Shown: positions 42,301-51,145 of the stretch, piece after piece
Position numbering within the stretch: position 1 is the stretch's first letter
Layout: the number at the start of each line of letters is the position of its first letter
From: Omphiscola glabra
Taxonomy: Eukaryota > Mollusca > Gastropoda > Lymnaeidae
NCBI GenBank assembly: GCA_964017045.1
Contig: OZ024802.1
Location: 12,660,435-12,724,434, forward strand
Direction of reading: 5' to 3'
Length of the DNA stretch: 64,000 nt
Translations under genes and position numbers: made by a program
Notes under the pieces: generated by a model
What the model was told of the DNA's origin: nothing
Databases searched by the model: none
What the model saw: the letters and a program-made list of their open reading frames with translations, nothing else

Positions 42301-45300
42301 AGTCTTAAGACTGCACTTTTGCACAATGGAAATTTATTCCAGTAGCGCGTGCTGTCCACATGAAAGAGACTTATGATAACTTAAAGCAGCTACTGAATTT
42401 CCATTGAGCATAAGAAGTACAGCTGGCACCTTTGTGGTGATTTAAAGGTAGTTGTCCTTTTAATGGGAATGCAGCAGGGATATACAAAATACATGTTTTT
42501 ATTATGTGAGTGGGATAGCCCAGCAAGGCAATTGCAGTACTTGTGGAAGGAATAGACTCACAGACAAAATGCATGAAAAATTCCTTGACTCAGCGTAGCA
42601 AAGAGGGAGTTTTTGTGGGTCCTTAAATTCAAGAGCTCTTCAAAGAAGATCGTTTCAATAACTTGTGGCAGGGTGATGTGAAACAAGCATAGAATGCTTT
42701 TCGCCTAGTGTCTACAAACTTTTTCAGGAATGTCAGGGCATAAAATGATAACAAGCATAGTATCAGCAACTTGGCTGCAATATGTCTCTAAAGATCCATT
42801 TCCTTTATTCCCATCTGGATTTCTTCCCAGACAACTATGGTGTGGTAAGTGATTAACATGTCAAATGTTTTCATCAAGATATTGTAACAATGGAACAAGA
42901 TACCAGGGAAAATGGTCCACTACAATGCTGGCTGACTACTGCTGGACACTCCACAGAGATGCTCCCATACAGCTGTATAAGAGAGGCAAAGAAATCTAAG
43001 AAGTAGTCTATGACTTGAATTTTTACGGGTATAAACTGTAGGCCTATTACTATTGGCATGCATTTTGTGATATAAACAATTTATTGCAGATTAAAAAAAG
43101 AAATAAAACTAGAGCCAATTTTTCAATTGGACTGTCATATTTGTGTTGAGCACATAAAAATATTAAATTTATTTCAGCAACATGACTTTTGTAAAAATTT
43201 GTTGACCAGTATCACATTTTTTTCTTTGGGTTCATGTTGCATGAAATCATTTAAACATTTAAATTAACTTCTTGTAATATTTCCACAAGATAAATTAATC
43301 AAGTACTGTTGTTTTACATGAGTAATAGACTCGTGAAAAGACTCAGCATGCAAAGATTATATATGTAAACTAAGTATAAGTCATAATTTGCAACAATGTT
43401 CAACATAATTTGTAATTTTTAGGCAGAAAGTGGCAAAGACCTAATAATGAAGGGATGGGATGTAGAATGGCTCATTTCATAAGGATTAAAAGGGAGGCTA
43501 CACATAAAACAAAAAAGAAAGGAGGGTGAAGCTTCAGGTATAGAAAACAAAATATAGTTTCAGTTTCCTTTCCTTCTCCTGCCTGCCTTTACTGGTAAGG
43601 GGGTGGGGGGGGGGGGGTGTGTTGGGGTGTCATGGGGATGTATAGTTGAAGGATTGCAGCAAGGTGTGAGGCTTATTGGATTTTTAGACTGGTGACCAGG
43701 TGGCCGAACCAATCATTGGGCCATATCCTGGCTGACTGGGACGGCACCAACTTTTGCTTCATAAGCATTTTTATAAATGGAGACCACAAATTTGCAAATT
43801 CAGAAGCATGATTGTTTATATTATATCATTTTCATTTAAGGGATATTCAATGAATTGTGACAAATAACTGACCTTAAAAGCACAGCCATTGAATGAGTAT
43901 TGCAGGCCCTCTGCAAAATTTGGTTTTGTGCTCTCTGCATTCAAAATTGAGTTTAGTTTTTTTTCCACATCACAACTTTAAGCCATTTAACACCAGAGGC
44001 CCCTTACAACCATAGGGGTTACACTGCCTAAGTGACGGCTCTGCTTAAAAGACACTAGAAAGTCTATTTTCTTTAAAAGGAAAACATGCCGGTCTAATTT
44101 CAAGGTAAAGGGAACATAGCAGACCCCCAAACTCTTAAAATCGTACAATATCATCACACAATCTTTCAATACATTATCTTAATTGTACAAAATAAACATA
44201 CAGTATATATATGTATACACCTCAAAATCGTACACTGTATGCCAAAATCGTAAGAGTAAACAGGTCTGGCATAGGGTCTGTCAATATTATTGAATTTAAA
44301 TATTTTCAGGGTGTTGGCCGCTAAAATAAAGTTACATACCTTCTCCATTTTCATTTTCATTGTTGGCTTGCAGCCACAGTGAAAGAATTTCTCGAGCACT
44401 TGTCAGCTGTTCTGTCAAGTAGCCATTTTCTTCTAGAAAGTCTCTGTCTGTGTTGGGTAATGTGCTTAAATCAACAAAATCATCATCCCAGCAGGACTTT
44501 ACCCACTCTGTATAAGTATAAAATAAAAAGAGATGAAAATTTTAAAGACTTACACCCCCTGGATGCAGCAATGGCTTTGAGATACCAATTTAAGATAAGC
44601 TGTAGATCAGTGGTTCTTAACTGTTTCCTAATAGGGCCAACCTATGCAAAATAATTTATCAATAGATTATAAGTATTAAAAATGAATTTTAATAAAGAAT
44701 CTGAAAATAAATAAATGGGTCACTGATTTATTGCTGTTATCCGGTTGTTGATTTTTTTTTTTTAAAGAACACTGCATACCCATGACAGATAAAAACTATT
44801 CGCATTGCAGGTCCTAAAAAAAAAAAAAGAAGAAATTGTCACTTAAATTTAAATAATTAGTAGTAACTAAATAGTAAATGTGTTTTCTAATTTTATTCCA
44901 TATTTGAGATAATTTATTTCAAATTGCAATCTATTTATTTTGAATTAGTTAAAAAAAAGGGACGGGTACACTGAAATGATGCAGACAGTCACAAAAAGTG
45001 ATGTATATATATTTCAAATGTGCATTTATTCCAAGAATGAAAATAATTGCCAATTGAATGAAAAAATAAGTTCATTTGTGTTTCATCTGGCGGGCCACAA
45101 TATTTAATAATGGGTTGTCAGGAGCCTCATTTTATGCATTAGTAGATTGTAAGAGGGGTGCTGGAACAAAACTGGGGTATTAAAATTGGAAAGCTGCTTA
45201 GTGACTTATAAAAATAGATATCAAATGTCAAAATCTAATGCTGTTGTTCTGAGCATTTTATTTTTAAAATCTGTAGTTTTCTCCATTTTTTGCAATCACC

Positions 45301-48300
45301 TCATTGCAGCCAAAGAACAACAAAATGTCAAAATTAAAAGCCATAGAGCACCCAAACAAACAAAAGCTAGGTTTACTAAATTTTAAACTATGGCGAGTAC
45401 ATTAATATTACTGTTGCAGTATCTAGAAAATTCATTGTGAAATCTCAAATAACAATTTGGCGATCATCACCACCATTGAGACACAAGGCAATGTTATTTT
45501 ATAGCCTTTAAAAATATTTTGACAACTTCTCTCCTACCCTCTCTGATGCACACCTTTCCCCTCTCAGCACGTGCGAAATATAATTATGGATGGTCCCCAA
45601 CCAATCATACTTCTCTGTCCATTCAACGCCAGATGTAGAAAAGAGCTAAAACTAACAAACGAAAATTATTTTTTTAAATAGTAAAACTACCTGAATAGTC
45701 AGTATAGATTTTTTCAACCCAGCATCTTAAAATCGTACTTTTGACATATTTCAGCATTACAATAGTAAAAGTCAACATTGTACTTTTGAACACCAAAATC
45801 TTAAGAGTAGCCAGGTCTGTAATATAATTTGTTAAATAGCTTTTGTTTTAATAGAAATACAGTACACATATTTGAATTGTCAAAGCCAATACAATACAAA
45901 CAGTAAGACATCTAAATCGGGGTGTTGCTATGACAGTCAGTAGCCTTTCACAAGTCAAAACTTGACCTCAATATTTGCAACACATGGATTTTGCACACAC
46001 CAAAATAATTACATACACAATACTTAATGTGATATGAATTATGAAATACAGTTCATGTTAGGCACATATTTTAACTTTTGAAAAGAATTTGTGTTTAAAA
46101 TTTTTCCAATAGAAAGTATTTATAAGCTATAGGCCTTTTATTTTTATAATTAATTTACTCAACTAAAAATAGTGGCAAAGATGTTGTAAATTGGGAGAGG
46201 GGGGAGGTCAAATATTTGTGATGTGTCATGGGAGGTGGTGATAAGCAATGTGATGTTAGATAAAAAGCTGCACTACTTCTACTGAATTACAGTAATTTTT
46301 ACTATAATTTCAGTATAATTTATTTCAGTCATTTTTAACCAAGGATGAAAAGAAAGAAAACTATCATAAATGAATAATTAATTATTTCATTCCAATACTC
46401 TTTTTCGGCAAAAAGGAGGGGGGGGGGGGGTGGAATCAAGAGGGGTATAACATTGCAATATAAGTTTAGGAGCCCCTCCCTGATTAATTTATACATTATC
46501 ATCATCAATTTAAATTCTCATTCTATATGTTTGTGAATTTGTTTATAGTTGATGGATTATATTTGATTTAAGGTTTTTCTGAGCGAATCAGTACTGTGGA
46601 AGGTAATTGATTGTCCAGTTAGTTTAGGTGCCCAAATTCAAATGTCTGATATGTCAATTACAGTCCCCAAAAATGTATCTTTCTGAACAAATTCAAGAAG
46701 GCTGCGGCTATTCGGACCTGGTTATCAGAAGTGAGAGGTAGGGTTTATTTAAAAATTATTATTGTAAGGTTTGCAAGACCAAATTTGGTATCAATGATCA
46801 ACTGAAAGATAATTGAATGGACTTTATGTTTGTTAACTTACTCATTCAGTTTTACTAAAATAAAATACCACAAATGACATCCAAATAGCTTTTAGTCTAA
46901 AGGGACCTGGGTCCAAATAGCCACTTACGTCAATACAAAGAAGAGAGGCCATGACATCATTTGCATGTTTATTTAAGTTGCGATGTAGGAGTCACTTCCC
47001 TTTGTTTATTTTTAGAGAATTATTTTTTTAAGTATTAGTATTCATACGCCAATGGCATGTTTTGTATTAAAATTTTATTCGTTGATGAATAATATTTTAA
47101 TTTTTCCGTAATGTTTGAATGCATTGTATTTTATTCACTTGACGGCTTTGTATTTTATTCATTTTCTAGATATTTTTTTCAGTGGAACCTGAAATAAAGT
47201 GTGTAAAAGTGTATTCAATGGTGTGTAAAAGTGTATTCCATGTAACTATAAGTTGGGTTTTCATTAGTTATTTATTTTACAATTATTTTTCATTGTTTTT
47301 CTTCATTTTTTTAGTTTTCTTGCCACAGTGTGTAACTGCAGCCATACACATGTTTTTTATTTGAGGCTAGTTTTAGGGTTCAGGTTAGGTTTAGGGTTCA
47401 GGTTTTTTTAGGGATACATTTAGGGTTCAGCGGCCGTCCACCTGTAAAATTATGTATCAGCTGAATTGTTGAATGTTTGCTTGTAATACAACAAAAAAAT
47501 TCAAATTTTCTTTTTAAAAAAGTTTTTTGGTACGAACTTAAAAAGAAATACTATTAATTTCATTTTTGTTCTTAAAATTTTGTTTCTTGTAAATTTTCTT
47601 ATTTTCAATTTTCCTTACTTTTGGTAAGTGGTTGAAATAACAAATTCTCTCCCACCCTCTCCCTCTTTTATCACACATTCTCGTGTTTTGCACTACTTTT
47701 TTTTCTTTGCCGCCATGACCCGTGACGTTGCATTTCTTCTTTGCATTTACCACCACTTCGATTTAACAAAGATGACAATGACATGTTCTGCCATTTCTAA
47801 TTCTTGACTGCGGCTGATGACAATTATATTATCTCAAATTATCTGTGTTGACTTTTTATTCTGTTTTATTTTGTGCTTTAAATGAGCTTAATTATTAATT
47901 GATAATCAATTGTCATTTATTGCAATTATTATTTATGAAACTGAATGTTATAAGTTAATAATTATTGGGCTAATTTTGAGAGATATCACAGTGACTTCGT
48001 TAAGGCAGGATACATTTAGGGTTCAGGTTAGGTTTAGAGTTTAGGGATATATTTAGACTTTAGGGTTCAGGTTAGGTTTAGGGATACATTTAGGAAATTA
48101 TTTCATTATTTTTATACATTTAATTCTTAATTTTACGGTTCAGGGCAATCAAGTTGGCGGCCATGGTAAAAAACGTGGTGATATCTCTCACTCTCAACAT
48201 TTACCAATTATTATTGTTATCAATTTAGTTGGGCACCTATACTGAATATGTCCAAAATTGGCTCTCACCAACCCGTCGCATTTGTCAGAGATAATCAAAT

Positions 48301-48606
48301 TACAGGACAGCATGGAGGAAGAGAGTGGCAAGTGCAGTCAAGTGATATATTAATGGAATAAATAATGTAAAAAAAGTAGAGGACAGGAGTCATCAGAGTG
48401 CTGTGTGTAAGAACTGTGGGCAGTCCCAAAACTCTTTATATTTAATTTTTATTCCAGTATATATTTTCATTTAATTCCCTTTTTAAAGCTATCTGATACA
48501 ACATGTTAATGTTATTAAATGTACATGAATAGATCATGTCACCTTTGGAAAAATAGTTTAGCTGAAGACTCTCGAACACTGAAGCTGTTTTGTTTGCATC
48601 CGCCAT
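15033..48606 (-). CDS. NCAPD3: Condensin-2 complex subunit D3, complete gene, 45 coding exons
   Basis: The product is a HEAT-repeat subunit of condensin II, the nuclear SMC complex that starts mitotic chromosome compaction. Forty-five coding exons with GT-AG borders and matching phases sum to 4785 nt, or 1594 aa plus stop (human NCAPD3 is 1498 aa as I recall). Similarity to human NCAPD3 runs the whole length: [10 protein letters not shown] near the N terminus, [116 protein letters not shown], and a disordered basic tail containing VKWNIQSP. The start is the ATG at 48604-48606: exon 1 (21 codons plus one base) joins exon 2 in phase, giving YFSKEWVKSC. Exon coordinates are in the four block entries. 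Intron 1 is about 4 kb; introns 2, 33 and 43 hold transposons. No frameshift or missing segment was seen. Confidence 0.95.
15999..16732 (+). mobile_element. Tigger/pogo-like DNA transposon remnant
   Basis: Terminal inverted repeats of about 24 bp, CACCTATAGCTCGATTTACG at the left and CGTAAAGCGAGGTATGGGTG at the right, are flanked by TA on both sides (15997-15998, 16733-16734). GGCC(A/G)-rich subterminal copies (TACGGCC) recur inside. At 16451 a short frame, [20 protein letters not shown], resembles the N-terminal CENP-B-type helix-turn-helix of pogo/Tigger transposases; the rest of the transposase is missing. It sits in NCAPD3 intron 43 on the opposite strand. Confidence 0.8.
18490..18513. 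repeat. C homopolymer
   Basis: A run of about 22-24 C residues in NCAPD3 intron 39. Such runs are unstable and error-prone in assembly. They recur across the window (for example 22473-22486, and a G run at 34502-34528). Confidence 0.9.
18858..19054 (+). mobile_element. SPIN-like hAT MITE, copy 2 (intact ends)
   Basis: A 197 bp non-autonomous element with 16 bp terminal inverted repeats, CAGCGGTTCTCAACCT and AGGTTGAGAACCACTG. It is flanked by a perfect 8 bp target duplication ATCTAAAG (18850-18857 and 19055-19062). Internal blocks GGGTCGCGACCCCTTTGGGG, GGTCGCCTAAGACCATCGGA and GTTATGAAGTAGCAAC match SPIN elements as I recall them. It lies in NCAPD3 intron 38. The open frame on the other strand is only repeat translation. 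Confidence 0.9.
20330..26716 (-). CDS. NCAPD3: NCAPD3 exons 27-37 (residues 934-1335), condensin subunit 1 domain
   Basis: Exons: 26537-26716, 26281-26410, 25900-26008, 25679-25763, 25075-25179, 24693-24762, 24442-24526, 21895-21984, 20957-21124, 20627-20711, 20330-20427. These encode the most conserved part: [108 protein letters not shown] and [18 protein letters not shown]. This is the Cnd1-type HEAT domain of D2/D3 condensin subunits. Exon 27 has a Gln/Ser-rich insert. Intron 33 is 2.46 kb and holds the piggyBac and OC1-like insertions. Exon 29 has a duplicated acceptor upstream, and an inverted repeat flanks exons 32-33. Confidence 0.95.
21279..21361. repeat. AAT/TTA microsatellite, about 27 units, LINE tail
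   Basis: An uninterrupted AAT trinucleotide array directly adjoins the 3' end of the LINE fragment on the minus strand. It is therefore probably the element's microsatellite tail, later expanded. Poly-Asn and poly-Tyr open frames across it are artefacts. Confidence 0.9.
21362..21803 (-). mobile_element. LINE 3' end (L2/CR1-like reverse transcriptase C-terminus)
   Basis: The minus-strand frame encodes [59 protein letters not shown] and [15 protein letters not shown]. This order is typical of the last part of the second ORF in L2/CR1-clade non-LTR retrotransposons. A CGCTTCGAGCCTTTGGGG 3' UTR motif and a TTA-repeat tail follow. It is 5' truncated, as usual for LINE copies. It lies in NCAPD3 intron 34 in the gene's sense orientation and contributes no exon. 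Confidence 0.8.
23274..23382 (-). repeat. Inverted-repeat arm 2, inside the piggyBac pseudogene
   Basis: This 109 bp part of the transposase (around MPHGSG to LFDNYF) matches 24798-24906 in reverse complement at 108 of 109 bases. It lies downstream of NCAPD3 exon 33 in the direction of transcription. Confidence 0.95.
23419..23618 (+). mobile_element. OC1-like hAT MITE inside the piggyBac pseudogene
   Basis: A 200 bp element with ends CAGGGGTCGGGAA and TTCCCGATCACTG and a perfect 8 bp target duplication CTGTAGAG (23411-23418 and 23619-23626). Inner sequence ATGGCTCGCGAGCCAGATGT, GGCTCTCACAGAATTAC and TGGTGTACATGGCTCTCTCA matches, from memory, the OposCharlie1/OC1 family of hAT elements known in mammals, reptiles and a triatomine bug. 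The family name is a recollection; the hAT type and target duplication are direct observations. Confidence 0.85.
24798..24906 (+). repeat. Inverted-repeat arm 1: stray piggyBac fragment in NCAPD3 intron 31
   Basis: Reads TGGGAAGGTGAAAGATGACA at its start and is a 109 bp piece of piggyBac transposase coding sequence on the strand opposite to the pseudogene. Both junctions are abrupt, and neither matches a transposon end, so it is not a transposition product. It begins 36 bases from the last base before NCAPD3 exon 32, next to that exon's acceptor region. Confidence 0.9.
25979..26180 (-). repeat. 101 bp tandem duplication over the NCAPD3 exon 29 acceptor
   Basis: Units are 25979-26079 and 26080-26180, differing at only a few bases (for example GACATAGCGATC against GACATAGTGATC). 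The first unit contains the first 30 bases of exon 29 and its TTTCAG acceptor. The second unit is a copy in the intron with an equally good acceptor. Confidence 0.92.
26955..34438 (-). CDS. NCAPD3: NCAPD3 exons 14-26 (residues 433-933)
   Basis: Exons: 34354-34438, 33505-33668, 32658-32846, 32228-32361, 31955-32070, 31134-31247, 30755-30823, 30511-30613, 30261-30357, 29117-29209, 28670-28746, 27474-27594, 26955-27095. This is the central HEAT-repeat solenoid. Paired-helix motifs include [24 protein letters not shown] repeats in exon 18, [15 protein letters not shown] in exon 19 and [14 protein letters not shown] in exon 26. Exon 16 is an acidic, less conserved insert ([21 protein letters not shown]) and accounts for part of the extra length over human. 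The exon 15 donor is GTTGGT and the exon 25 donor GTGTGT, both weaker than usual, yet phase and homology support them. Confidence 0.92.
31609..31690. repeat. Short tandem repeat (GCGAGGTGCTTGCAAATGAAA)
   Basis: Three adjoining, partly diverged units of about 21 bp of the type AAGCGAGGTGCTTGCAAATG occur in NCAPD3 intron 18, followed by an A run. Confidence 0.8.
34502..34528. repeat. G homopolymer, 27 bases
   Basis: An uninterrupted run of G lies in NCAPD3 intron 13, about 64 bases before exon 14 in transcription direction. Its length may be unreliable in the assembly. Confidence 0.9.
34657..48606 (-). CDS. NCAPD3: NCAPD3 exons 1-13 (residues 1-432)
   Basis: Exons: 48543-48606, 44340-44507, 41092-41177, 40792-40867, 39889-39966, 39393-39511, 38783-38887, 37930-38057, 36857-36950, 36533-36642, 36298-36409, 36111-36197, 34657-34726. 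This is the N-terminal HEAT region. Exon 6 encodes a lysine-rich low-complexity linker ([18 protein letters not shown]) and exon 7 an acidic linker ([15 protein letters not shown]), matching the basic and acidic linkers of the human protein. Exons 9-13 encode helical repeats with [25 protein letters not shown] and EMLEWLK-like segments. Junction phases agree throughout. Exon 1 is the least certain because it is only 64 coding bases, but its sequence aligns with the human LRLEWVDTVW region. Confidence 0.9.
35166..35560. repeat. 67 bp minisatellite, about 6 copies, in NCAPD3 intron 12
   Basis: The unit starts GATCTCAGCATTGGGTTAAG and ends GCATTTGTCAAGAACGT. Copies start at 35166, 35233, 35300, 35367, 35434 and 35501, so the period is exactly 67. 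Copies differ at scattered single positions, and the last is truncated. Confidence 0.95.
37200..37492 (-). mobile_element. tRNA-derived SINE, minus-strand copy
   Basis: On the minus strand the 5' end reads TGGCTGAGCAGTCTAAACTG (A-box like). GGAGTTCAATCCCC (B-box like) follows about 35 bases later, so it carries an RNA polymerase III promoter of tRNA type. Downstream parts (CACCCTGGGTGGATGAGACT, ATTGACGCAATGAAAATTCC) are shared with copies at 51146-51530 and 52960-53206. It lies in NCAPD3 intron 8. The 3' limit is approximate. Confidence 0.7.
38311..38594. mobile_element. Foldback (long inverted repeat) element in NCAPD3 intron 7
   Basis: The left arm, about 38311-38397 (GGTATACTAAACTTGAATTC, GGCTTAGAGCTTTCATCA), pairs with the right arm, about 38510-38594 (TGATGAAGGCTCTAAGCC, GAATTCAAGTTTAGCATACC). 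An inner pair AACTTTAGAGATTTCC / GGAAATCTCTAAAGTT lies between them. The whole unit could fold into one hairpin of roughly 285 bases. A related core is at 62838-62968. Confidence 0.75.
40075..40135. repeat. ATT run plus GTACCCCAGCC dispersed repeat end
   Basis: ATTATTATTAGAGG is followed by GGTACCCCAGCCTAGGGTTGG. This is the same arrangement as 479-530 and 59136-59190, in NCAPD3 intron 4. Confidence 0.45.
41640..42990 (+). pseudogene. Decayed copy of a multicopy invertebrate hypothetical (transposon-like) protein
   Basis: Fragments in order: [33 protein letters not shown], the SPIN insertion, [109 protein letters not shown] and LADYCW-like remnants. I recall this succession from many uncharacterised, high-copy proteins in arthropods, hydra and molluscs, which behave like transposon genes; I know no proven function. 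Here stops and frameshifts are frequent, so it is dead. It lies in NCAPD3 intron 2 on the opposite strand. Removing the SPIN element and one copy of its target duplication restores the local frame. Confidence 0.75.
41938..42127 (+). mobile_element. SPIN-like hAT MITE, copy 3, nested in the pseudogene
   Basis: A 190 bp element starting CAGCGGTTCTCAACGTTAAG and ending AAGGTTGAGACCACTG. It has a perfect 8 bp duplication TTCTAGAC on both sides (41930-41937, 42128-42135). Internal CCCCTTTGGGGGTCGACAG, GGGGTCGCTGAAGACCATCG and GTTATGAATTAGCAACG match copy 2. It interrupts the pseudogene reading frame. Confidence 0.92.
44120..44269. mobile_element. MITE-like element (TTACGATTTTGG family), copy 2
   Basis: A reverse-complement relative of 881-1041, sharing CTTAAAATCGTACAATATCA, AAATAAACATACAGTATATA and CGTAAGAGTAAACAGGTCTG. 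It lies in NCAPD3 intron 2, about 70 bases from exon 2. Confidence 0.6.
45716..45826. mobile_element. MITE-like element (TTACGATTTTGG family), copy 3
   Basis: Shorter and more diverged: ends AGCATCTTAAAATCGTAC and AATCTTAAGAGTAGCCAGG keep the family's inverted ends. It lies in NCAPD3 intron 1. Confidence 0.5.
47366..47450. mobile_element. TTAGGTT-family MITE fragment
   Basis: Contains TTTTAGGGTTCAGGTTAGGT and GGGATACATTTAGGGTTCAG. The motifs resemble the TTAGGG telomere unit but are irregular and belong to the dispersed family. It lies in NCAPD3 intron 1. Confidence 0.5.
48006..48175. mobile_element. TTAGGTT-family MITE copy
   Basis: GGATACATTTAGGGTTCAGG, GGTTAGGTTTAGGGATACAT and AATCAAGTTGGCGGCCATGG follow in the family order. 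It lies in NCAPD3 intron 1, about 370 bases from exon 1. Confidence 0.6.
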
Positions 48607-49334
48607 GTTTATATTTGGCGCCAACTATTTAAAAAGATGGACCAATAAAGTAATAAAGTTGAAGAAATATGAACGACAAAAAATTTTATTTCTTAAATTT
48701 TATTATTACAAATTTGGTTTAACCTTATAATTAACTTCAAATGCAGCCATTTTATGCATATACTATAATAGTATAATATTTAAATATAATTTCAGTGAGT
48801 TTATTTTACTACGCAGTCCCCTTGTTTTGAATTTGAATGGAAGGACATGTTATGTAAAAGCCTAAATAATAACAAAAGCCAATCAAAAAGGCTTGTTGTT
48901 TCGTACGTTCACCTAACTTCTTCAGCGTTTCGTTCCAGCGCTACAACTCACTCGACGCACCCAGGCAGCAATGTCAATACGTAGTAGCCTACCTAGTTCT
49001 TTTACTTTTTGGCCAAATTTAAGTCAAGGATGGATCTTATCTTAAAATTTATATGTGTGGGGCGGGGGATCTAAATGAGCACATTTAAACGTTCATAAAT
49101 ATGACACTCAAGGGTCCATCTACCCATCCGCATTTGATACGCCTGCGTATTTCATAATATATAACAATACATTACAGCTAGCTACATATTAAATCGCGTT
49201 TTGGTATATTTAATCCATAACGGGAGATCGCTGCAGCATCAAGGTTTTGGGGGAAAAAAAGGGGGGGGGGGTGTTAGATGACCATTGATATTACTAAACT
49301 ATTTCTAGTAATCTTGTAAAAAAACTAACTCTCT

Positions 49335-49364
49335 CCCCCCCCCCCTCTCTCTCTCACTCTCTCA

Positions 49365-49403
<39 letters not shown>

Positions 49404-49405
49404 AA
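49335..49405. repeat. Compound microsatellite (C run, CT, AT, GT)
   Basis: CCCCCCCCCC, CTCTCTCTCACTC, an AT run and GTGTGTGTGTG follow each other. The AT-rich frame after it (49441-49797) is not protein-like. Confidence 0.9.
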
Positions 49406-50328
49406 AACAGGCATAACACACACAAATTGTATAATAAAACTTGATTATAAATAATAGAATATCCGTTATTATTTTTACAAAAAATATTTATATTAAATCT
49501 ATGAAATTACTAAGTAGAATGCAAATTATAATTTTAAATGTTATTTTATTATTAATGATTAAAAATACACTATTATTACCTCAGTTTTTAAAAATAAAAA
49601 TGATTTTGAAAGATATTACTATTTATTATCTGCCCAATCCTGAAAGAAAATGTTATCGTCACGTATTTCAACTGGCTTTCGGGAATTTAAACTATTTCCC
49701 CCTAATTATAAAATGTTTCAGTTTTTCAATTTTTCTTATTTATTTCAGAATAAAGAAAACATTTAATATTATTATAATATTGAAGACACATAAATAAAAG
49801 AAAATTAAATAAAAAAAGCAACGAAAAAAAAATGAAATACAGACATTTTTCAAGATCGGTGTGTTATCGAGTGACGGCTTTCATTATAATAGAATTTTTG
49901 TTCATAATTATATGAAAACCTAACAGTATACCATTTTGGCGTGTCGATTTACATTTTTAATAAATCTAAATTTGAGTGTGTTGTGTTCGTAACAGCTGGC
50001 TGGTGGAGTAAAATAATATATTTAATAATGGATGTTAATTTAAACCTTTTCATAAAAACATAAGAATAAGGTATTGTTATTGGATTTATCATTTATAAAT
50101 GAAGATACTTTAGATAGGATGTATCGAGACTCCTAGTTAATTTTATGTATGATTGATATCAATCAAAATGATTAATAATAATAATTGGTTCAGTAAGTTG
50201 AGTAAGTTCAGTCACCAAGACGTAAGCCTCATTCTCATTAATCGGATTCCAGTATTCACTCTATTACTTTATTTTAATGCCATTTTCAATTTCCACTGAG
50301 TTGTGACAGAGGTAGCGGCTAATGTGCT

Positions 50329-50426
50329 TCTGTGGTCCCTCATTGGGAGTCACTGCCCTTTGTTTATGATAGATTTAGGGTTCGGGTTAGGGTGAGCGAT
50401 AGAGGTACCAGTAGCGTGCAATTACC
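50329..50426. repeat. 98 bp direct repeat, first copy
   Basis: Identical, as far as I can read, to 50538-50635. It starts TCTGTGGTCCCTCATTGGGA and ends AGTAGCGTGCAATTACC, and contains one TTTAGGGTTCGGGTTAGGGT block. The two starts are 209 bases apart, consistent with a local duplication followed by loss of similarity between the copies. Confidence 0.9.
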
Positions 50427-50537
50427 GAGGTAGCGAGTATAGACTTAGAAAGGTATTGAAGAATTATTATAATTATACTTAAAAATAAAGACAGAGAGAC
50501 CCTCTATAACAATAATAGGCTAATTGACCAATTGCTA

Positions 50538-50635
50538 TCTGTGGTCCCTCATTGGGAGTCACTGCCCTTTGTTTATGATAGATTTAGGGTTCGGGTTAGG
50601 GTGAGCGATAGAGGTACCAGTAGCGTGCAATTACC
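50538..50635. repeat. 98 bp direct repeat, second copy
   Basis: Second copy of the 98 bp repeat at 50329-50426, in the same orientation. Confidence 0.9.
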
Positions 50636-50834
50636 CAATAATATTATAGTGTAGGTTCCACATAACTAATTAATTATATAACCCCTAATTACCCTAATTA
50701 GAGTCTATTTTTCCAATGATTATTAAATAAGATTTTCATTTTACCTATGCCTAATTCAGTAATTGAGTTTGAATTACATGATAAGTCTTAGTCGGCCTAT
50801 GCCCTATTGAATGACTATTATTAATAAGGGTACC

Positions 50835-51040
50835 TGACACAATGAAAAATTCCGACAATTCCTGCAACACTTCTGATGCAAAGCTGTATTATCCTCATAT
50901 TATGATTTTCCCTTGCGTTATCCATGTGTGTGGAGAGAGGCGATTTGCTGTCTTAGTGAACTAGCTTATACCCCTAGGCCTTGTGATCTCATCCTGCAAA
51001 GTCTACACCATCGTCACTTTGTGACTGACAGATGCCAGAA
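50835..51040 (+). mobile_element. 5'-truncated SINE, 3' part only
   Basis: Shares ACAATGAAAAATTCCGACAA, GGAGAGAGGCGATTTGCT and GTGACTGACAGATGCCA with the full-length copy just downstream (51360-51530). It lacks the tRNA-like head. Confidence 0.6.
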
Positions 51041-51145
51041 AAAAAAAAAAAAACTTGGGAGCCTATCACTTAAATCATTTATCCACTTCTGTCAGCTTTG
51101 TCTCATCTTCATTAAAAAATACCTGGTAATGCCTGTTACTATTGT

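Noticed and set aside
43987..44399. Minus-strand frames upstream of NCAPD3 exon 2
   Set aside because: They are mostly a copy of the TTACGATTTTGG MITE, also found at 881-1041; only 44340-44507 is NCAPD3 exon 2.
44605..44640. Possible fourth hAT end (CAGTGGTTCTTAACTG)
   Set aside because: Only one end resembles a hAT terminus; no matching second end or target duplication was found nearby.
47366..48175. Interstitial telomere repeats
   Set aside because: The TTAGGG-like motifs are irregular and sit in a repeated order with non-telomeric ends, so they belong to a dispersed MITE family.
48606..48624. Upstream in-frame start for NCAPD3 giving six more residues
   Set aside because: The codon at 48622-48624 is TTG, not ATG; the first ATG is at 48604-48606.
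49441..49797. 118-codon plus-strand frame
   Set aside because: Ile/Lys/Leu-rich translation of AT-rich DNA beside a microsatellite, with no recognisable domain.
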